Assembly: GCA_026706385.1 (NCBI GenBank)
Contig: JAPOYV010000108.1
Span: 120,950 to 184,949, forward strand
Reading direction: 5' to 3'
Source of the DNA: Gammaproteobacteria bacterium
GTDB lineage: Bacteria; Pseudomonadota; Gammaproteobacteria; Pseudomonadales; Azotimanducaceae
DNA: 64,000 bases
Part shown: positions 35,003-44,625 of the stretch, piece by piece
Position numbering within the stretch: position 1 is the first letter of the stretch
Layout: each line of letters starts with the position of its first letter
Notes under the pieces: model-generated
Told to the model about the DNA's origin: nothing
Database searches by the model: none
Seen by the model: the letters and a program-made list of their open reading frames with translations, nothing else
Translations under genes and position numbers: made by a program

Positions 35003-36040
35003 TCAGCGCGCATCCGCGCGCTCGAGAGCCATCAAGCGCCGCAGCGCCGACCAGGCGCGGGTCGGACGCACCGACGCTAAGCACGCCGGTTCCACCGGCT
35101 TGCCCTGCCATGTCCTCGCCGCCCCTCCGTAGTGGCAGCGGCGCGACTGGCAAGGCGCGCAACCCAATGACGCCGAGAGATTGCTCGCATAGCGCCCCTG
35201 GCAGCCCGTAAGCCGCGAGTCGGTCGGCCCGAACAGCATGACGGTCGGGCGGCCGAAAGCCGCACCCAAATGCGCGATGCCGCTGTCCACGCCGATCACT
35301 CCGCGCGCGGTACCCACGAGTTCCAGCACGCCGGCAAGATCCATCGGCGGGCAGACGTGTGCTTGCGGCACCGCCTGCGCAATACGCAGCGCCCGGGGTT
35401 TCTCACCATCGATCCAAGGCACGACGGGCGTCAAACCGGCGTCCGCCACGCGTCGCGCCAAATCGATCCAATAGGGCTCCGGCCAAGTCTTCGTCGACCA
35501 CGTCGTGCCATGCGCCAAGAGCACCTGACTGTCATGGACCGGGCGTCCCGCCAATCCGAACCGTGGCGGTGTCGCGGGCGCTTTGTAGCCTAATGCCGCC
35601 GCGAAGAGTTCGCGGTTTCGTGTGATGGCATGCTCCCCCCGGGCCACCGGCACGCGGCGAGAATAGGCCAACGCCGCGGGACGCTCGCGGACACTGCCGA
35701 AGTCGAAGCCCACACGCTCGTCCGCCCGCGCAATGGAAGCAACGACCGCACTCTTCACCAGCCCCTGTGCGTCGAGCACGAGGTCGTAGCGGCGCTGGCG
35801 TACGCGTCTTCGGAAAGCCAAGGCTTCGCCAGCCCCCGTCAGTGGCCCTCGCCGCCAACGCCGGAACGCGACCGGCAAGACTGCGTCCACGGCCGCAGCC
35901 AGCGCGGGCAGCGGTTCGTAATTCTCTTCCACCACCCAATCGAACCGCACACCCCTGCCCGCGGCATCGTCCACGGCCGGCAACGCGTGGACAATGTCAC
36001 CGAGCGACGACATCTTCACGAGCAGCACGTTCACGGACAT
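35003..36040 (-). CDS. waaC: Lipopolysaccharide heptosyltransferase I WaaC
   Basis: A 345-residue GT9 enzyme that adds the first L,D-heptose to Kdo. The start MSVNVLLVKMSSLGDIVHALPAV is the WaaC hallmark. DWVVEENYEPLP, DLVLDAQGLVKSA, HGTTWSTKTWPEPYWIDLA and GVDSGIAHLGAAFGRPTVMLFGPTD follow the family order. A cysteine-rich segment near the C-terminus (LGCAPCQSRRCHYGG) is not typical of E. coli WaaC and resembles the metal-like clusters of some other GT9 enzymes. Its ATG overlaps the end of waaF by ten bases, so the two heptosyltransferases are coupled. Confidence 0.94.
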   Translation of the reverse strand: MSVNVLLVKMSSLGDIVHALPAVDDAAGRGVRFDWVVEENYEPLPALAAAVDAVLPVAFRRWRRGPLTGAGEALAFRRRVRQRRYDLVLDAQGLVKSAVVASIARADERVGFDFGSVRERPAALAYSRRVPVARGEHAITRNRELFAAALGYKAPATPPRFGLAGRPVHDSQVLLAHGTTWSTKTWPEPYWIDLARRVADAGLTPVVPWIDGEKPRALRIAQAVPQAHVCPPMDLAGVLELVGTARGVIGVDSGIAHLGAAFGRPTVMLFGPTDSRLTGCQGRYASNLSASLGCAPCQSRRCHYGGAARTWQGKPVEPACLASVRPTRAWSALRRLMALERADAR

Positions 36041-37053
36041 CCCGCCGTTGCGTGTGTTTCGTGTGTGCTGCGCGCCGTGAAGCCGCCGAGGTCCGTCACC
36101 GTATCGAAAACCTGGTCGACGCCAATTCCCACGAGGCAATCGAGGTGGCCCAGTGGGCACGTCCGTGCGAAGCAGGGCCGGCAATCCAACTGGCGCTCCA
36201 ATACCCTGGCGCGGCTTGACAGCGGTGGCGTGAAGGTTTGCGAACTCGAGCCGAAAAGCGCAACGAGCGGCACGGCGAGCGCGGCGGCCACGTGCATCAG
36301 GCCGGAGTCGTTGACCACCGCGACCGCTGCCGCCGACAGCAAGTCCACCGCATCCGAGAGGCTTGTCCTGCCCGTGAGGTCGACGGCCGGAGCCGCGGCG
36401 AGGATTTCCTCGGCCGCCTGTCGCTCCGCGTCGGTGCCGAGAATCCAGACCGATGCCCCCGCCTCCACGCAGCGCGCGGCCAACGCGGCGAAGCGTTCCG
36501 CTGGCCATCGCTTGGCTGGGCCGTATTCCGCACCTGGACACAGCGCGACGACCGGCCGGTCCGTGCCCAAGCCGAGCCGGGTCAGCAGGCTCCTTAGCGC
36601 CACCGCGTCCGCCTGCAGTCGCGGGTTCGCCGGCACGACATCCGCTAACGCGGCGTAACGGTCCACCAAGCGCGGCATGCGCGCCTCGTCCAGCCGGCGC
36701 CGGTCGTTCAATACGCCGAATCGAAACTCGCCGCGGAACCCCGTCCGAACGGGAATACCTGCCCACAACGGCGTCAGCGCGGACTTGAACGAGTTCGGCA
36801 GGACGATGGCGCGACCGAAGTGCCGTTCGGCAAGCGAGCGCGACGCGCGACGCCTGGGCCCCCAGCCGAGTTCTCCGTGGCGGGTGAAGACCGTGTGCAC
36901 TTCCGCGACGTCCGGCATGCGCGACGCCAAGGCGGCGGTGGAGGGCGGTGCGAGAACGTGGATCTCGTGGCCAAGCTCTGCCAGTCCCGGCACGACGGCG
37001 TGCGCCATGACCATGTCGCCGACCCAGGCCGGCGCGACCACGAGGACCTTCAC
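36031..37053 (-). CDS. waaF: Lipopolysaccharide heptosyltransferase II WaaF
   Basis: A 340-residue GT9 enzyme that adds the second core heptose from ADP-heptose. Start GTG gives MKVLVVAPAWVGDMVMAHAVV, the usual WaaF opening. Further signatures: LPNSFKSALTPLWAGIPVRTG, CPGAEYGPAKRWPAERFA, LTGRTSLSDAVDLL, and VNDSGLMHVAAALAVPLVALFG. The C-terminal CRPCFARTCPLGHLDCL is also found in WaaF proteins. It is the first gene of the minus-strand waaF-waaC-waaG-kinase-wapO-GT-hldE-waaA run, with 82 bp separating it from ilvE. Confidence 0.95.
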   Translation of the reverse strand: MKVLVVAPAWVGDMVMAHAVVPGLAELGHEIHVLAPPSTAALASRMPDVAEVHTVFTRHGELGWGPRRRASRSLAERHFGRAIVLPNSFKSALTPLWAGIPVRTGFRGEFRFGVLNDRRRLDEARMPRLVDRYAALADVVPANPRLQADAVALRSLLTRLGLGTDRPVVALCPGAEYGPAKRWPAERFAALAARCVEAGASVWILGTDAERQAAEEILAAAPAVDLTGRTSLSDAVDLLSAAAVAVVNDSGLMHVAAALAVPLVALFGSSSQTFTPPLSSRARVLERQLDCRPCFARTCPLGHLDCLVGIGVDQVFDTVTDLGGFTARSTHETHATAGCP

Positions 37054-37115
37054 GGGTGCGGCTCCCGGACCTTGGGCCCGGCACAAGGTTGGTTGCCGGC
37101 CGGGAGGCCCGCGCA

Positions 37116-37143
37116 CCCCATGGGGCGTAGCCTCGCTAGCGAG
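37116..37143. terminator. Two palindromes at the ilvE 3' end
   Basis: CCCCATGGGG (37116-37125) and CTCGCTAGCGAG (37132-37143), the second covering the ilvE stop codon. They lie between ilvE and waaF. There is no T-run, so a terminator role is only a suggestion. Confidence 0.25.
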
Positions 37144-38071
37144 CGACCGCCGTATGCCATTCCGGATGCGCCTCACGACGACCACGAACTTGATCGAAGT
37201 AGAGCGCCTGGAGCCTTCCCGTGAGCGGGCCTCGAGCGCCCTCGCCGATCGTGCGCCCGTCCAGTTCCCGGATCGGCAGCACTTCTGCCGCCGTCCCGGT
37301 GAAGAACGCCTCGTCCGCTATGTAGACCTCGTCCCGGGTGATGCGTCGCTCGATCACGGGGATGCCTTGCTCCCGCGCAAAGACCAGGATCGTATCGCGC
37401 GTGATGCCCGGGAGGCAGGAGGTCAGCTCGGGAGTGTGGATGACGCCGTCCTTGACCAGGAAGACGTTCTCGCCGGATCCCTCCGCGACATAGCCTTCGT
37501 TGTCCAACAGCAGAGCTTCGTCGCAACCCGCATCCTGGGCTTCGCGCAGCGCCAGGACGGAGTTGATGTAGTTGCCGTTGGCTTTGGCCTTGCACATAGT
37601 GATGTTCACGTGGTGGCGCGTATAGGACGACGTGCGGACGCTGATGCCGCGATCGCGCGCGGCCGGGTCCATGTAGTCGGGCCACGGCCAGCACGCGACC
37701 GCCGCGTTGACGCTCAATCCCTTGGCGCGCAGGCCCATGCTCTCCGAGCCGAGGTAGACGACGGGACGCAGATATCCCTCGTCGAGTTCGTTGGCAGCCA
37801 ACACCTCGCACTGGGCAGCCCGCATTTCGTCCGCCGTAAACGGCACTTCGATCTGCAGAATGCGCGCCGAGTCGAATAGACGGCGCGTGTGGTCCACGAG
37901 GCGGAAAATCGACGGCCCGACCGGCGTGTTGTAGGCGCGCACACCTTCGAACACCCCGACGCCGTAGTGCAAGGTATAGGTCAGCATATGGACACGGGCA
38001 TCGCGCCAAGGCACGAGTTCGCCATTCACCCAGATCCATCCGTCGCGGTCCGCGAGCGATGCTTCGGCCAT
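37136..38071 (-). CDS. ilvE: Branched-chain amino acid aminotransferase
   Basis: A 311-residue fold-type IV PLP enzyme catalysing the last step of valine, leucine and isoleucine synthesis. WIWVNGELVPWRDARVHML and HYGVGVFEGVRAY open the chain. The PLP lysine lies in TMCKAKANGNYINSVLAL, followed by DEALLLDNEGYVAEGSGENVFLV and LPGITRDTIL. Length and order match E. coli IlvE. The ATG at 38071 has GGGAGG about eleven bases upstream; a TTG upstream of that site is therefore rejected. waaF-ilvE adjacency is as in Pseudomonas. It diverges from lhr across 197 bp with no other feature I can support. Confidence 0.95.
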   Translation of the reverse strand: MAEASLADRDGWIWVNGELVPWRDARVHMLTYTLHYGVGVFEGVRAYNTPVGPSIFRLVDHTRRLFDSARILQIEVPFTADEMRAAQCEVLAANELDEGYLRPVVYLGSESMGLRAKGLSVNAAVACWPWPDYMDPAARDRGISVRTSSYTRHHVNITMCKAKANGNYINSVLALREAQDAGCDEALLLDNEGYVAEGSGENVFLVKDGVIHTPELTSCLPGITRDTILVFAREQGIPVIERRITRDEVYIADEAFFTGTAAEVLPIRELDGRTIGEGARGPLTGRLQALYFDQVRGRREAHPEWHTAVAR

Positions 38072-38268
38072 CGTGTCTGCTACCTCCCGCAACCGTCCCG
38101 TGTTCTTGCCTTGAGTTCAAGCGGCTCTCGCTCGCTCACCGAGTGTAGCCCGTCCCGGCGATGCCCTCGTCGGATGAGCGTACACTCGAAGAAAAGCGCC
38201 TGCTCGAAGCCGCCTTGCCCACGATTCTAGTGGTTGGGCGTGGTGGCATAAAGCCGCAGCACACACCG

Positions 38269-41200
38269 ATGGACGTACTCGAACAATTCGACCCGGAAAT
38301 CCGACGCTGGTTCTCGGACACGTACCGAACGCCAACTGACATCCAGGCCCGGAGTTGGCCGGAGATTGCCACCGGCGCGCATGTGTTGATCACCGCGCCA
38401 ACCGGCAGCGGCAAGACACTCACGGCGTTTCTCTGGGCAATCAACGCTTTCGCCACCGGCGCCTCGGAAGCCGGCGCGACTCGCGTGGTCTACATATCGC
38501 CACTCAAGGCGCTGAACAACGACATCCGCGCGAACCTGGTCGGACCGGTTGCGGAGATCCGCGGCCGGTTTGCGGATGCCGGGCGCAGCTTTCCGCAGCT
38601 CCGCGTGCAAACCCGCAGCGGCGACACCGAAGCCAACGACCGCCAGCGCATGCTGCGTCGGCCGCCGGAGCTCTTGATCACGACACCTGAGAGCCTGAAC
38701 CTGCTGCTCACCACCGTACGCGGGCGCCAGGCGCTTTCGACGGTGGAGGCCGTGATCCTCGACGAGATCCACGCTGTCGTGGAGAACCGTCGCGGCGTGC
38801 AGTTGATGACCGGCCTCGAGCGACTGGTCGAGGTCGCGGGCGAATTCCAGCGGATCGCCCTGTCCGCCACCGTCCGGCCGCTCGACTACGTGGCCGAATA
38901 CGTCGGTGGTTTCAGCAGTCGCGGTGGACGGCGCACCGTCTCCGTCATCGCGTCGCCGACGAAGAAGGCGATCGATTTCCGGGTCCGCTTCCCGGAGGCC
39001 GCTCGCACGGCCGCGGACAACGGCGAGAAGGTCTGGGAACCGCTGTCGGACAGTTTCAAGGACGTCATCGAGAGCAACCACTCGACCTTGTTCTTCACCA
39101 ACTCGCGGCGCATGGCCGAGAAGATCACCCTCAAGCTCAACGACGACGCGGTCGCGCCGCTGGCCTACGCCCACCACGGTTCGTTGGCACGGGAAATCCG
39201 CACGGAGGTCGAGGCACGCCTCAAGAACGGGCAACTCAAGGCCATCGTCGCCACCAATTCCCTGGAGCTCGGCATCGACATCGGCGACCTCGACGAAGTT
39301 GTGCTCGTCCAGTCGCCGCCGTCCATCGCTTCGGCCCTGCAACGCGTCGGGCGCGCGGGTCACCGGGTTGGCGAAGTCAGCCGCGGTACGCTGTACCCGT
39401 CTCACGCCCGGGACTTCCTCGAGGCGGCCGTAGTCGCCAAGGCCATCGCCGAACGCGACCTCGAGCCCTTGCGGCCGATCGCCAATCCGCTGGACGTCCT
39501 CGCGCAAGTGCTGGTCTCGTGCACGGCCAGCGAAGAGTGGCAAACGGACGCCCTCTACGCCGTCCTGACGCGGGCCACGCCTTACGCCACGCTCCTGCGT
39601 GACCAGTTCGACCTCGTCGTGGAGATGCTGGCCGGCCGCTACGCGGGCACGCGCATACGCGATCTCAAGCCGCGCCTCGGATTCGACCGCATCCGGGGAA
39701 CCCTCAACGCCCGCCAAGGCGCGGCGTTCGCACTGTATACCTCCGGCGGCACGATTCCCGACCGCGGCTACTTCACTTTGCGCCACGCGGACCACGGCAC
39801 GGCCATCGGCGAACTCGACGAGGAGTTCGTCTGGGAGAGCAGCGTCGGCAACACCTTCACGCTGGGCACCCAGCACTGGCGCGTCCACCGCATCACCCAC
39901 AACGACGTGCTGGTGAAACCCGCGCCCCCGCGAAGCGCCGCGCCGCCTTTCTGGCGGGCGGAGAACCTCAACCGGAGCTTCCATTTCTCGTGCCGGATCG
40001 GCGAGTTCCTGAAGTTCTCGAACGACGCGCTGAAACGCGACGGAAGCGACGAACTCCTGGACGAACTCAAAGCCCGTGGATTCGACGACATCGCAGCAGA
40101 CGAGCTGATCGAGTATTTGCGCAGCCAGCTCGATGCGACCCACTGCGACTTGCCGCACGTGGACCACCTTCTCGTCGAGCACGTGAAATCCGGTCCCGGG
40201 GGCTATACCGGTCCTGACCGCGAACAGCAGATCATCCTGCACACGACTTGGGGCGGTCGCGTCAATCGCCCGCTGGCGCTCGCCCTCGAAGCCGCTTGGC
40301 GGGCGCGATTCCCGGGTGAGGCCGATGTCCACGCGGACAACAACGCCATCGTCGTCCAGGTCAAGGAGGACGTCGATCCGGCCCTGTTCCTGAGCCTGGT
40401 GACCCCCGCCAATTTCGAGGCGCTGCTCCGCGAGTCGCTCGAGGGCTCCGACTTCTTCGGCGCGCGATTCCGCGAGTGCGCAGGCCGTGCGCTGCTGTTG
40501 ACCAAGCGCAGCTTCAAGCGCCGCATGCCCCTGTGGATGACCCGCTTGCAGGCCAAGAAGCTGCTGACGGCAACGAGGCCGCTTGCCGACTTCCCCATCG
40601 TGCTCGAGGCGTGGCGGACGTGCCTCAAGGACGAGTTCGACCTCGAAGCTGCCTTCGATGTCCTCGAACGACTCGCCGGCGGCGACCTCGACTGGTCGGT
40701 GGCAACCGTCGCGTCGCCAAGTCCTTTCGCAGCCGGCATCGCCTTCAACCAGATCAACCGCTACATGTACGCCGACGACGCGCCCGAACGCGGCGACCGA
40801 TCCGCGCTGTCGGACGATCTGATTCGTCAAGCCGTCTTCGACCAGTCGCTCCGTCCCGCACTGACCCCGGAGGTGATTGCCGACTTCGAGTCGCGGGCAC
40901 AGCGCACGCGAGCGGGCTACGTCCCCGATGGGGACGCCGAACTCGGCGAATGGGTCAAGGAGCGCGTGGCGATTCCCGCGTCGGAATGGTTCCCCGACAC
41001 CGCGGTACCGGCCGGCGTCGACGAGCGCGTCATCGCGGGACGTGCGTTCATCGTCCATCCGGAAGTGGCTCTCGGCGACGATCCAGTTCGCCAAGCCGGC
41101 GAGATGCTGCAGTTCTACGGACCAAGGACGGTCGAGGAACTGAAACGCCTGCTGCCCTTCGACGACATCGACCGCGTCTTGAGCGACCTCGTGGACGCCG

Positions 41201-42564
41201 AGTCGCTGGTCCGCGGCCCCTTGGTCGCCGACGACGAAAGGACCCACCTCTGCGACGCGGACAACCTGGAGACCCTGATCCGCTTTCAGCGCGCCGCGAC
41301 GCGTCCCGTTTTCGAGGCGCGGCCGGCAACGGACTTCGCGCCGTTCCTTGCCCGCTGGCACGACTTCGGTGCCACCCGCTCGGCGGAGCGGATCGGCGAT
41401 GCGGTCGATCGCTTGCGCGGCTACGCAGCCCCGGTTGCCTTCTGGCTGGACGACGCGCTCTTGCCCAGGCTGTCGGACGGTGCGCTCGAGGGCCTCGAGG
41501 CCGAGGGCGTGCGCTGGCGTGGCACGGACGCGGAGACCGTCATGATTGGCTTCGAGGACGACCTCGAGGCGCTTCCGAGACCAGACGGCGAGAACGGACA
41601 CGCGCCGGACGGCGACGTTGCCAAGGATCCCACCGCCCTGTTCCGCGATCCGCGTGCACGCTACACGTTCAACCAGTTGCTGGACGAGTCCGGCGAGCCT
41701 GCCGAGGCTTTCAATGCCGCGTTCTGGGATGCTGTCTGGCGAGGCCGCATCGCCGCCGACAGTTTCACCGCCCTCGCCGCCGGTCGTGTTCGGAGTTACC
41801 GGTTTGAGGACGCCGCCCACCGCCGCTCGACCACAACGAGACAGTCGGGGCAGGCGTACCCGAGCCGCCGCCATCTGCGGACCCGTTTACGTGCCAAGGC
41901 GATGGCTGTCTCCAGGGGTTGGCCGGGGACCTGGTATCGTGTGCCGGACACACCCTCGGCGACCGATGCGATCGAACGACTCGAGGAGAACAAGGACCGC
42001 AGCCGCGTCCTCCTCGACCGCTACGGCGTCTTAACACGCGAAGCGGCGAATCGCGAGGGTGGCGCGCTGCGGTGGACCGCCCTGTTTCCCGCCTTGAGAG
42101 TCATGGAACTCTCCGGGGAAGTGGTGAGCGGTCTCTTCTTCGAGGCGTTCTCAGGACCGCAATTCGCCCTGCCCCAAGCCGTGCGGCAGCTCGAGCGGTT
42201 GAACAAGGCACAGGCAACTTTCTGGATCAGCGCACTCGACCCGGTTTCGCCCTGCGGCTTGAGCTCAGGGATTGAGGGTCTGCCACAGCGCCGCCTCGGC
42301 AACCACCTCGGCTACTTCGAAGGCGAACTCGCAGTGGTTTCCGAAGCCTTCGCACGGCGCCTGACCATTCACCTCGACGTGGACGACCCGGGGCTCGACG
42401 CCCTGCTGCCGAACCTCGCGCGGATCTGTGCCGTGCGCAAACGCCTCGCCACCGAGACCATCAACGGCGAGCCCGCCCGGTCGAGCCCCTACCTCGCCGC
42501 GCTGTCCAGACATCTGGCCACCGTCCGCGACCACAAGGGCGTGTACTTGGAGTCGCGACTCTAG
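38269..42564 (+). CDS. lhr: Large helicase-related protein Lhr
   Basis: A 1431-residue superfamily 2 3'-5' DNA/RNA helicase of the long bacterial form. Motif Q/I region: YRTPTDIQARSWPEI and TAPTGSGKTLTAFLWAI. Motif II is DEIH in VILDEIHAVVENRRG; motif III is ALSATVRPL; motif VI-type segment is SALQRVGRAGHRVG. The Lhr-core winged helix and a long C-terminal region ending LAALSRHLATVRDHKGVYL follow, and the latter is typical of full-length Lhr. Roles in DNA repair are proposed for the family. The ATG at 38269 is chosen because the conserved LEQFDPEIRRWF starts right after it; a start 36 codons earlier is possible. Confidence 0.95.
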   Translation: MDVLEQFDPEIRRWFSDTYRTPTDIQARSWPEIATGAHVLITAPTGSGKTLTAFLWAINAFATGASEAGATRVVYISPLKALNNDIRANLVGPVAEIRGRFADAGRSFPQLRVQTRSGDTEANDRQRMLRRPPELLITTPESLNLLLTTVRGRQALSTVEAVILDEIHAVVENRRGVQLMTGLERLVEVAGEFQRIALSATVRPLDYVAEYVGGFSSRGGRRTVSVIASPTKKAIDFRVRFPEAARTAADNGEKVWEPLSDSFKDVIESNHSTLFFTNSRRMAEKITLKLNDDAVAPLAYAHHGSLAREIRTEVEARLKNGQLKAIVATNSLELGIDIGDLDEVVLVQSPPSIASALQRVGRAGHRVGEVSRGTLYPSHARDFLEAAVVAKAIAERDLEPLRPIANPLDVLAQVLVSCTASEEWQTDALYAVLTRATPYATLLRDQFDLVVEMLAGRYAGTRIRDLKPRLGFDRIRGTLNARQGAAFALYTSGGTIPDRGYFTLRHADHGTAIGELDEEFVWESSVGNTFTLGTQHWRVHRITHNDVLVKPAPPRSAAPPFWRAENLNRSFHFSCRIGEFLKFSNDALKRDGSDELLDELKARGFDDIAADELIEYLRSQLDATHCDLPHVDHLLVEHVKSGPGGYTGPDREQQIILHTTWGGRVNRPLALALEAAWRARFPGEADVHADNNAIVVQVKEDVDPALFLSLVTPANFEALLRESLEGSDFFGARFRECAGRALLLTKRSFKRRMPLWMTRLQAKKLLTATRPLADFPIVLEAWRTCLKDEFDLEAAFDVLERLAGGDLDWSVATVASPSPFAAGIAFNQINRYMYADDAPERGDRSALSDDLIRQAVFDQSLRPALTPEVIADFESRAQRTRAGYVPDGDAELGEWVKERVAIPASEWFPDTAVPAGVDERVIAGRAFIVHPEVALGDDPVRQAGEMLQFYGPRTVEELKRLLPFDDIDRVLSDLVDAESLVRGPLVADDERTHLCDADNLETLIRFQRAATRPVFEARPATDFAPFLARWHDFGATRSAERIGDAVDRLRGYAAPVAFWLDDALLPRLSDGALEGLEAEGVRWRGTDAETVMIGFEDDLEALPRPDGENGHAPDGDVAKDPTALFRDPRARYTFNQLLDESGEPAEAFNAAFWDAVWRGRIAADSFTALAAGRVRSYRFEDAAHRRSTTTRQSGQAYPSRRHLRTRLRAKAMAVSRGWPGTWYRVPDTPSATDAIERLEENKDRSRVLLDRYGVLTREAANREGGALRWTALFPALRVMELSGEVVSGLFFEAFSGPQFALPQAVRQLERLNKAQATFWISALDPVSPCGLSSGIEGLPQRRLGNHLGYFEGELAVVSEAFARRLTIHLDVDDPGLDALLPNLARICAVRKRLATETINGEPARSSPYLAALSRHLATVRDHKGVYLESRL

Positions 42565-42568
42565 GCTT

Positions 42569-43513
42569 CTAGCGCGCCTTGAGTGCGTGGCTGGTCAGCG
42601 TCGCGATCTCCGCGTCGACGTTCTCGATGTCCTCCTGGAACTTGAGGATGACGTTGAGCGTCTCGCGGACCAGTTCCGGGTCCAGGCTCTCCGTATGCAG
42701 CAGGAGCAGCGTGCGAGCCCAGTCGATCGTCTCCGAAATGGCCGGCACCTTCTTGAGATCCAGGTCGCGCAGTTCCTGGATGAAGGTCACGAGTTGGCGT
42801 CGCAGCTCGGGCGGGATGTCGGGAACGCGGGCGTGGATGATGCGCTGTTCCAAGTCGGCGTCCGGGAACGGGATGTAGAGATGCAGGCACCGACGCTTCA
42901 AGGCGTCGGAGATTTCCCGGGTATTGTTGCTCGTGAGGAAGACGATAGGCGGTTCCCGATGCGCCTTGACCGTCCCGATTTCCGGGATCGAGACCTGGAA
43001 GTCGGAGAGGATCTCGAGCAGAAGGGACTCGAACTCGTGGTCGGACTTGTCGACCTCGTCGATCAGAAGCACACAGCCGTGTTCTTCGCGCAGTGCCTTC
43101 AGCAGGGGCCGAGGTTCCAGGAACTCCTCTGAGAAGAATATGTCGCCAAACTCGTGCAGCCTTGTCACCGACTCGGCGAAACCCTGGGCGCCTTGCAGGA
43201 CCTCGTCCAAGGTCTCCTTCAACACTTGCGTGTAGAGAAGCTGCTTGCCGTACTTCCACTCGTAGATGGCCTTCGCCTCGTCTAGGCCCTCGTAGCACTG
43301 CAGCCGGATGAGCGGCAGGGCGAACATGTCGGCGGTGGTCTTCGCGAGTTCCGTCTTGCCGACACCGGGAGGTCCCTCGATCAGCACGGGCTTGCGCAGG
43401 TGGTACGCCAAGTAGACGGCAGTTGCGATCTGGTTGCTGCAGATGTAGCGATGCCCCTCGAAGCTGTCCTTCAGGCTGTCCACCGATGCGGCAAGTTGCT
43501 CAATGTCAGTCAC
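42569..43513 (-). CDS. MoxR-family AAA+ ATPase
   Basis: A 314-residue ATPase. Walker A is LIEGPPGVGKTELAKT, Walker B CVLLIDEVDKSDHEFE, sensor 1 VFLTSNNTREIS and sensor 2 region LKRRCLHLYIPFP, all as in MoxR proteins, which remodel partners often carrying VWA domains. The GTG start at 43513 gives MTDIEQLAASVDSLKDSF; a longer frame upstream looks like shadow of the next gene. Normally a VWA protein gene follows; here the downstream side is the convergent lhr, four bases away, and no VWA gene is in the window. The client is therefore unknown. Confidence 0.9.
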   Translation of the reverse strand: MTDIEQLAASVDSLKDSFEGHRYICSNQIATAVYLAYHLRKPVLIEGPPGVGKTELAKTTADMFALPLIRLQCYEGLDEAKAIYEWKYGKQLLYTQVLKETLDEVLQGAQGFAESVTRLHEFGDIFFSEEFLEPRPLLKALREEHGCVLLIDEVDKSDHEFESLLLEILSDFQVSIPEIGTVKAHREPPIVFLTSNNTREISDALKRRCLHLYIPFPDADLEQRIIHARVPDIPPELRRQLVTFIQELRDLDLKKVPAISETIDWARTLLLLHTESLDPELVRETLNVILKFQEDIENVDAEIATLTSHALKAR

Positions 43514-43547
43514 GAGTACTCCCTTTGGTCGCTGCCCGCTCTCGTTG

Positions 43548-44468
43548 TCACTTGAACGCGGAGACGATCTGTTCCTCGAACTGCTGCAGCCGCTCGACGT
43601 CGCCGCTCGCCAACCCCCCGAACATGACCTCGGCGATCCCGGCCTCGGCGAACTCGCCGATCCGGTCGATGATGTACTGGCGCGAACCGGCGACCGTGCC
43701 CGGCCCGAGTCCACGCACCACGCGTTCGATGAGGTCCTTGTCCTCCGTGAGATAGCACGGCATCAGCAGCGTGCGGCGAATCTCCGCAGGGTCGCGGCCG
43801 ACGTCCTCGCAGTGCTGTTCAAGGATCCCGGCCTTGTACTTGTAGTAGTCGAGCGCCATGCCGCCGCCGGCCCAGCCGTCGAGGTTCATGACATCGCCGT
43901 ACTTCGCCAAGGTCCGCAATGTCCGCTTCGGTCCGGTGCCGCCGACCATGATCGGGATCGGCTTGTCGTAGGACCCCGGCGACAGCCGGGCGTTGTCCGC
44001 CTGGTAGTAGCTGCCGTGGTAGTCCACCGGTTCCTTGGAGTGGATCAACAGCCTCAGCAGTTCGCAGGCCTCCTCGAAGCGGTCCTGGCGCTCCTTCATG
44101 GACGGAAAGGTCCAGCCGTACGCTTCGTGTTCGCGCTTGTACCAGCCGGCGCCGATCGCCAACGTGAAACGCCCTTGGCTCGCCGTGTCGATGGTGCCGG
44201 CGATCTTCGCCACCAAGGCGGGATTGCGGTAGGTGTTGCCGAGCACCAGGTTGCCGAGCTTGAGCTTCTTCGTCATGCCGCCGGCAAACGCGATCGCCGA
44301 CAGGCCTTCGAATGCCGTCAGGGCTTCCTGTTCCCTGTTCGCGCCCGGTGGAATGAAGTGGTCCGCGAACCACACGCTGTCCCAGCTTCCCGCTTCCATG
44401 GCGGTGACCGATGCCCGCACGTCGTCCCACGACGTCCGGTAGACGTTGACTTGTACCCCGAAATCCAA
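43548..44468 (-). CDS. LLM-class flavin/F420-dependent oxidoreductase
   Basis: A 306-residue luciferase-like TIM-barrel protein. It opens LDFGVQVNVYRTSWDD (TTG start with GGGGAG at suitable spacing) and shows SVWFADHFIPPGANRE, LGNLVLGNTYRNPALVAKIAGTID, GRFTLAIGAGWYKREHEAYG and PIPIMVGGTGPKRTLR, the usual LLM sequence. Some members use F420, others FMN; the cofactor cannot be decided here. Substrate is unknown. It lies 34 bases upstream of the MoxR gene on the same strand and diverges from a CaiB-type CoA-transferase. Confidence 0.88.
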   Translation of the reverse strand: MDFGVQVNVYRTSWDDVRASVTAMEAGSWDSVWFADHFIPPGANREQEALTAFEGLSAIAFAGGMTKKLKLGNLVLGNTYRNPALVAKIAGTIDTASQGRFTLAIGAGWYKREHEAYGWTFPSMKERQDRFEEACELLRLLIHSKEPVDYHGSYYQADNARLSPGSYDKPIPIMVGGTGPKRTLRTLAKYGDVMNLDGWAGGGMALDYYKYKAGILEQHCEDVGRDPAEIRRTLLMPCYLTEDKDLIERVVRGLGPGTVAGSRQYIIDRIGEFAEAGIAEVMFGGLASGDVERLQQFEEQIVSAFK

Positions 44469-44625
44469 GGTTCTCTCCCCTTCGCTTGTCTTCAGTTTCG
44501 ACGCAGGTTCGGTCGCCCCGAACGCGCGGCAAGCGTGCAACCGTATGTCAAATCGGGTGCCGCCGTCCAATGCGGAACGCGGCCCCGTTGCGCGGCCTCG
44601 CCGACAGCGGCGAAAATGTCGCGCC

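Noticed and set aside
38227..41874. Minus-strand open frame of 1215 codons
   Set aside because: Antisense to lhr, whose helicase motifs are clear; the antisense product is low in order and has no recognisable motif.
43514..43714. N-terminal extension of the MoxR protein
   Set aside because: Serine/arginine-rich shadow of the LLM gene; the GTG at 43513 leads straight into the family-like sequence.
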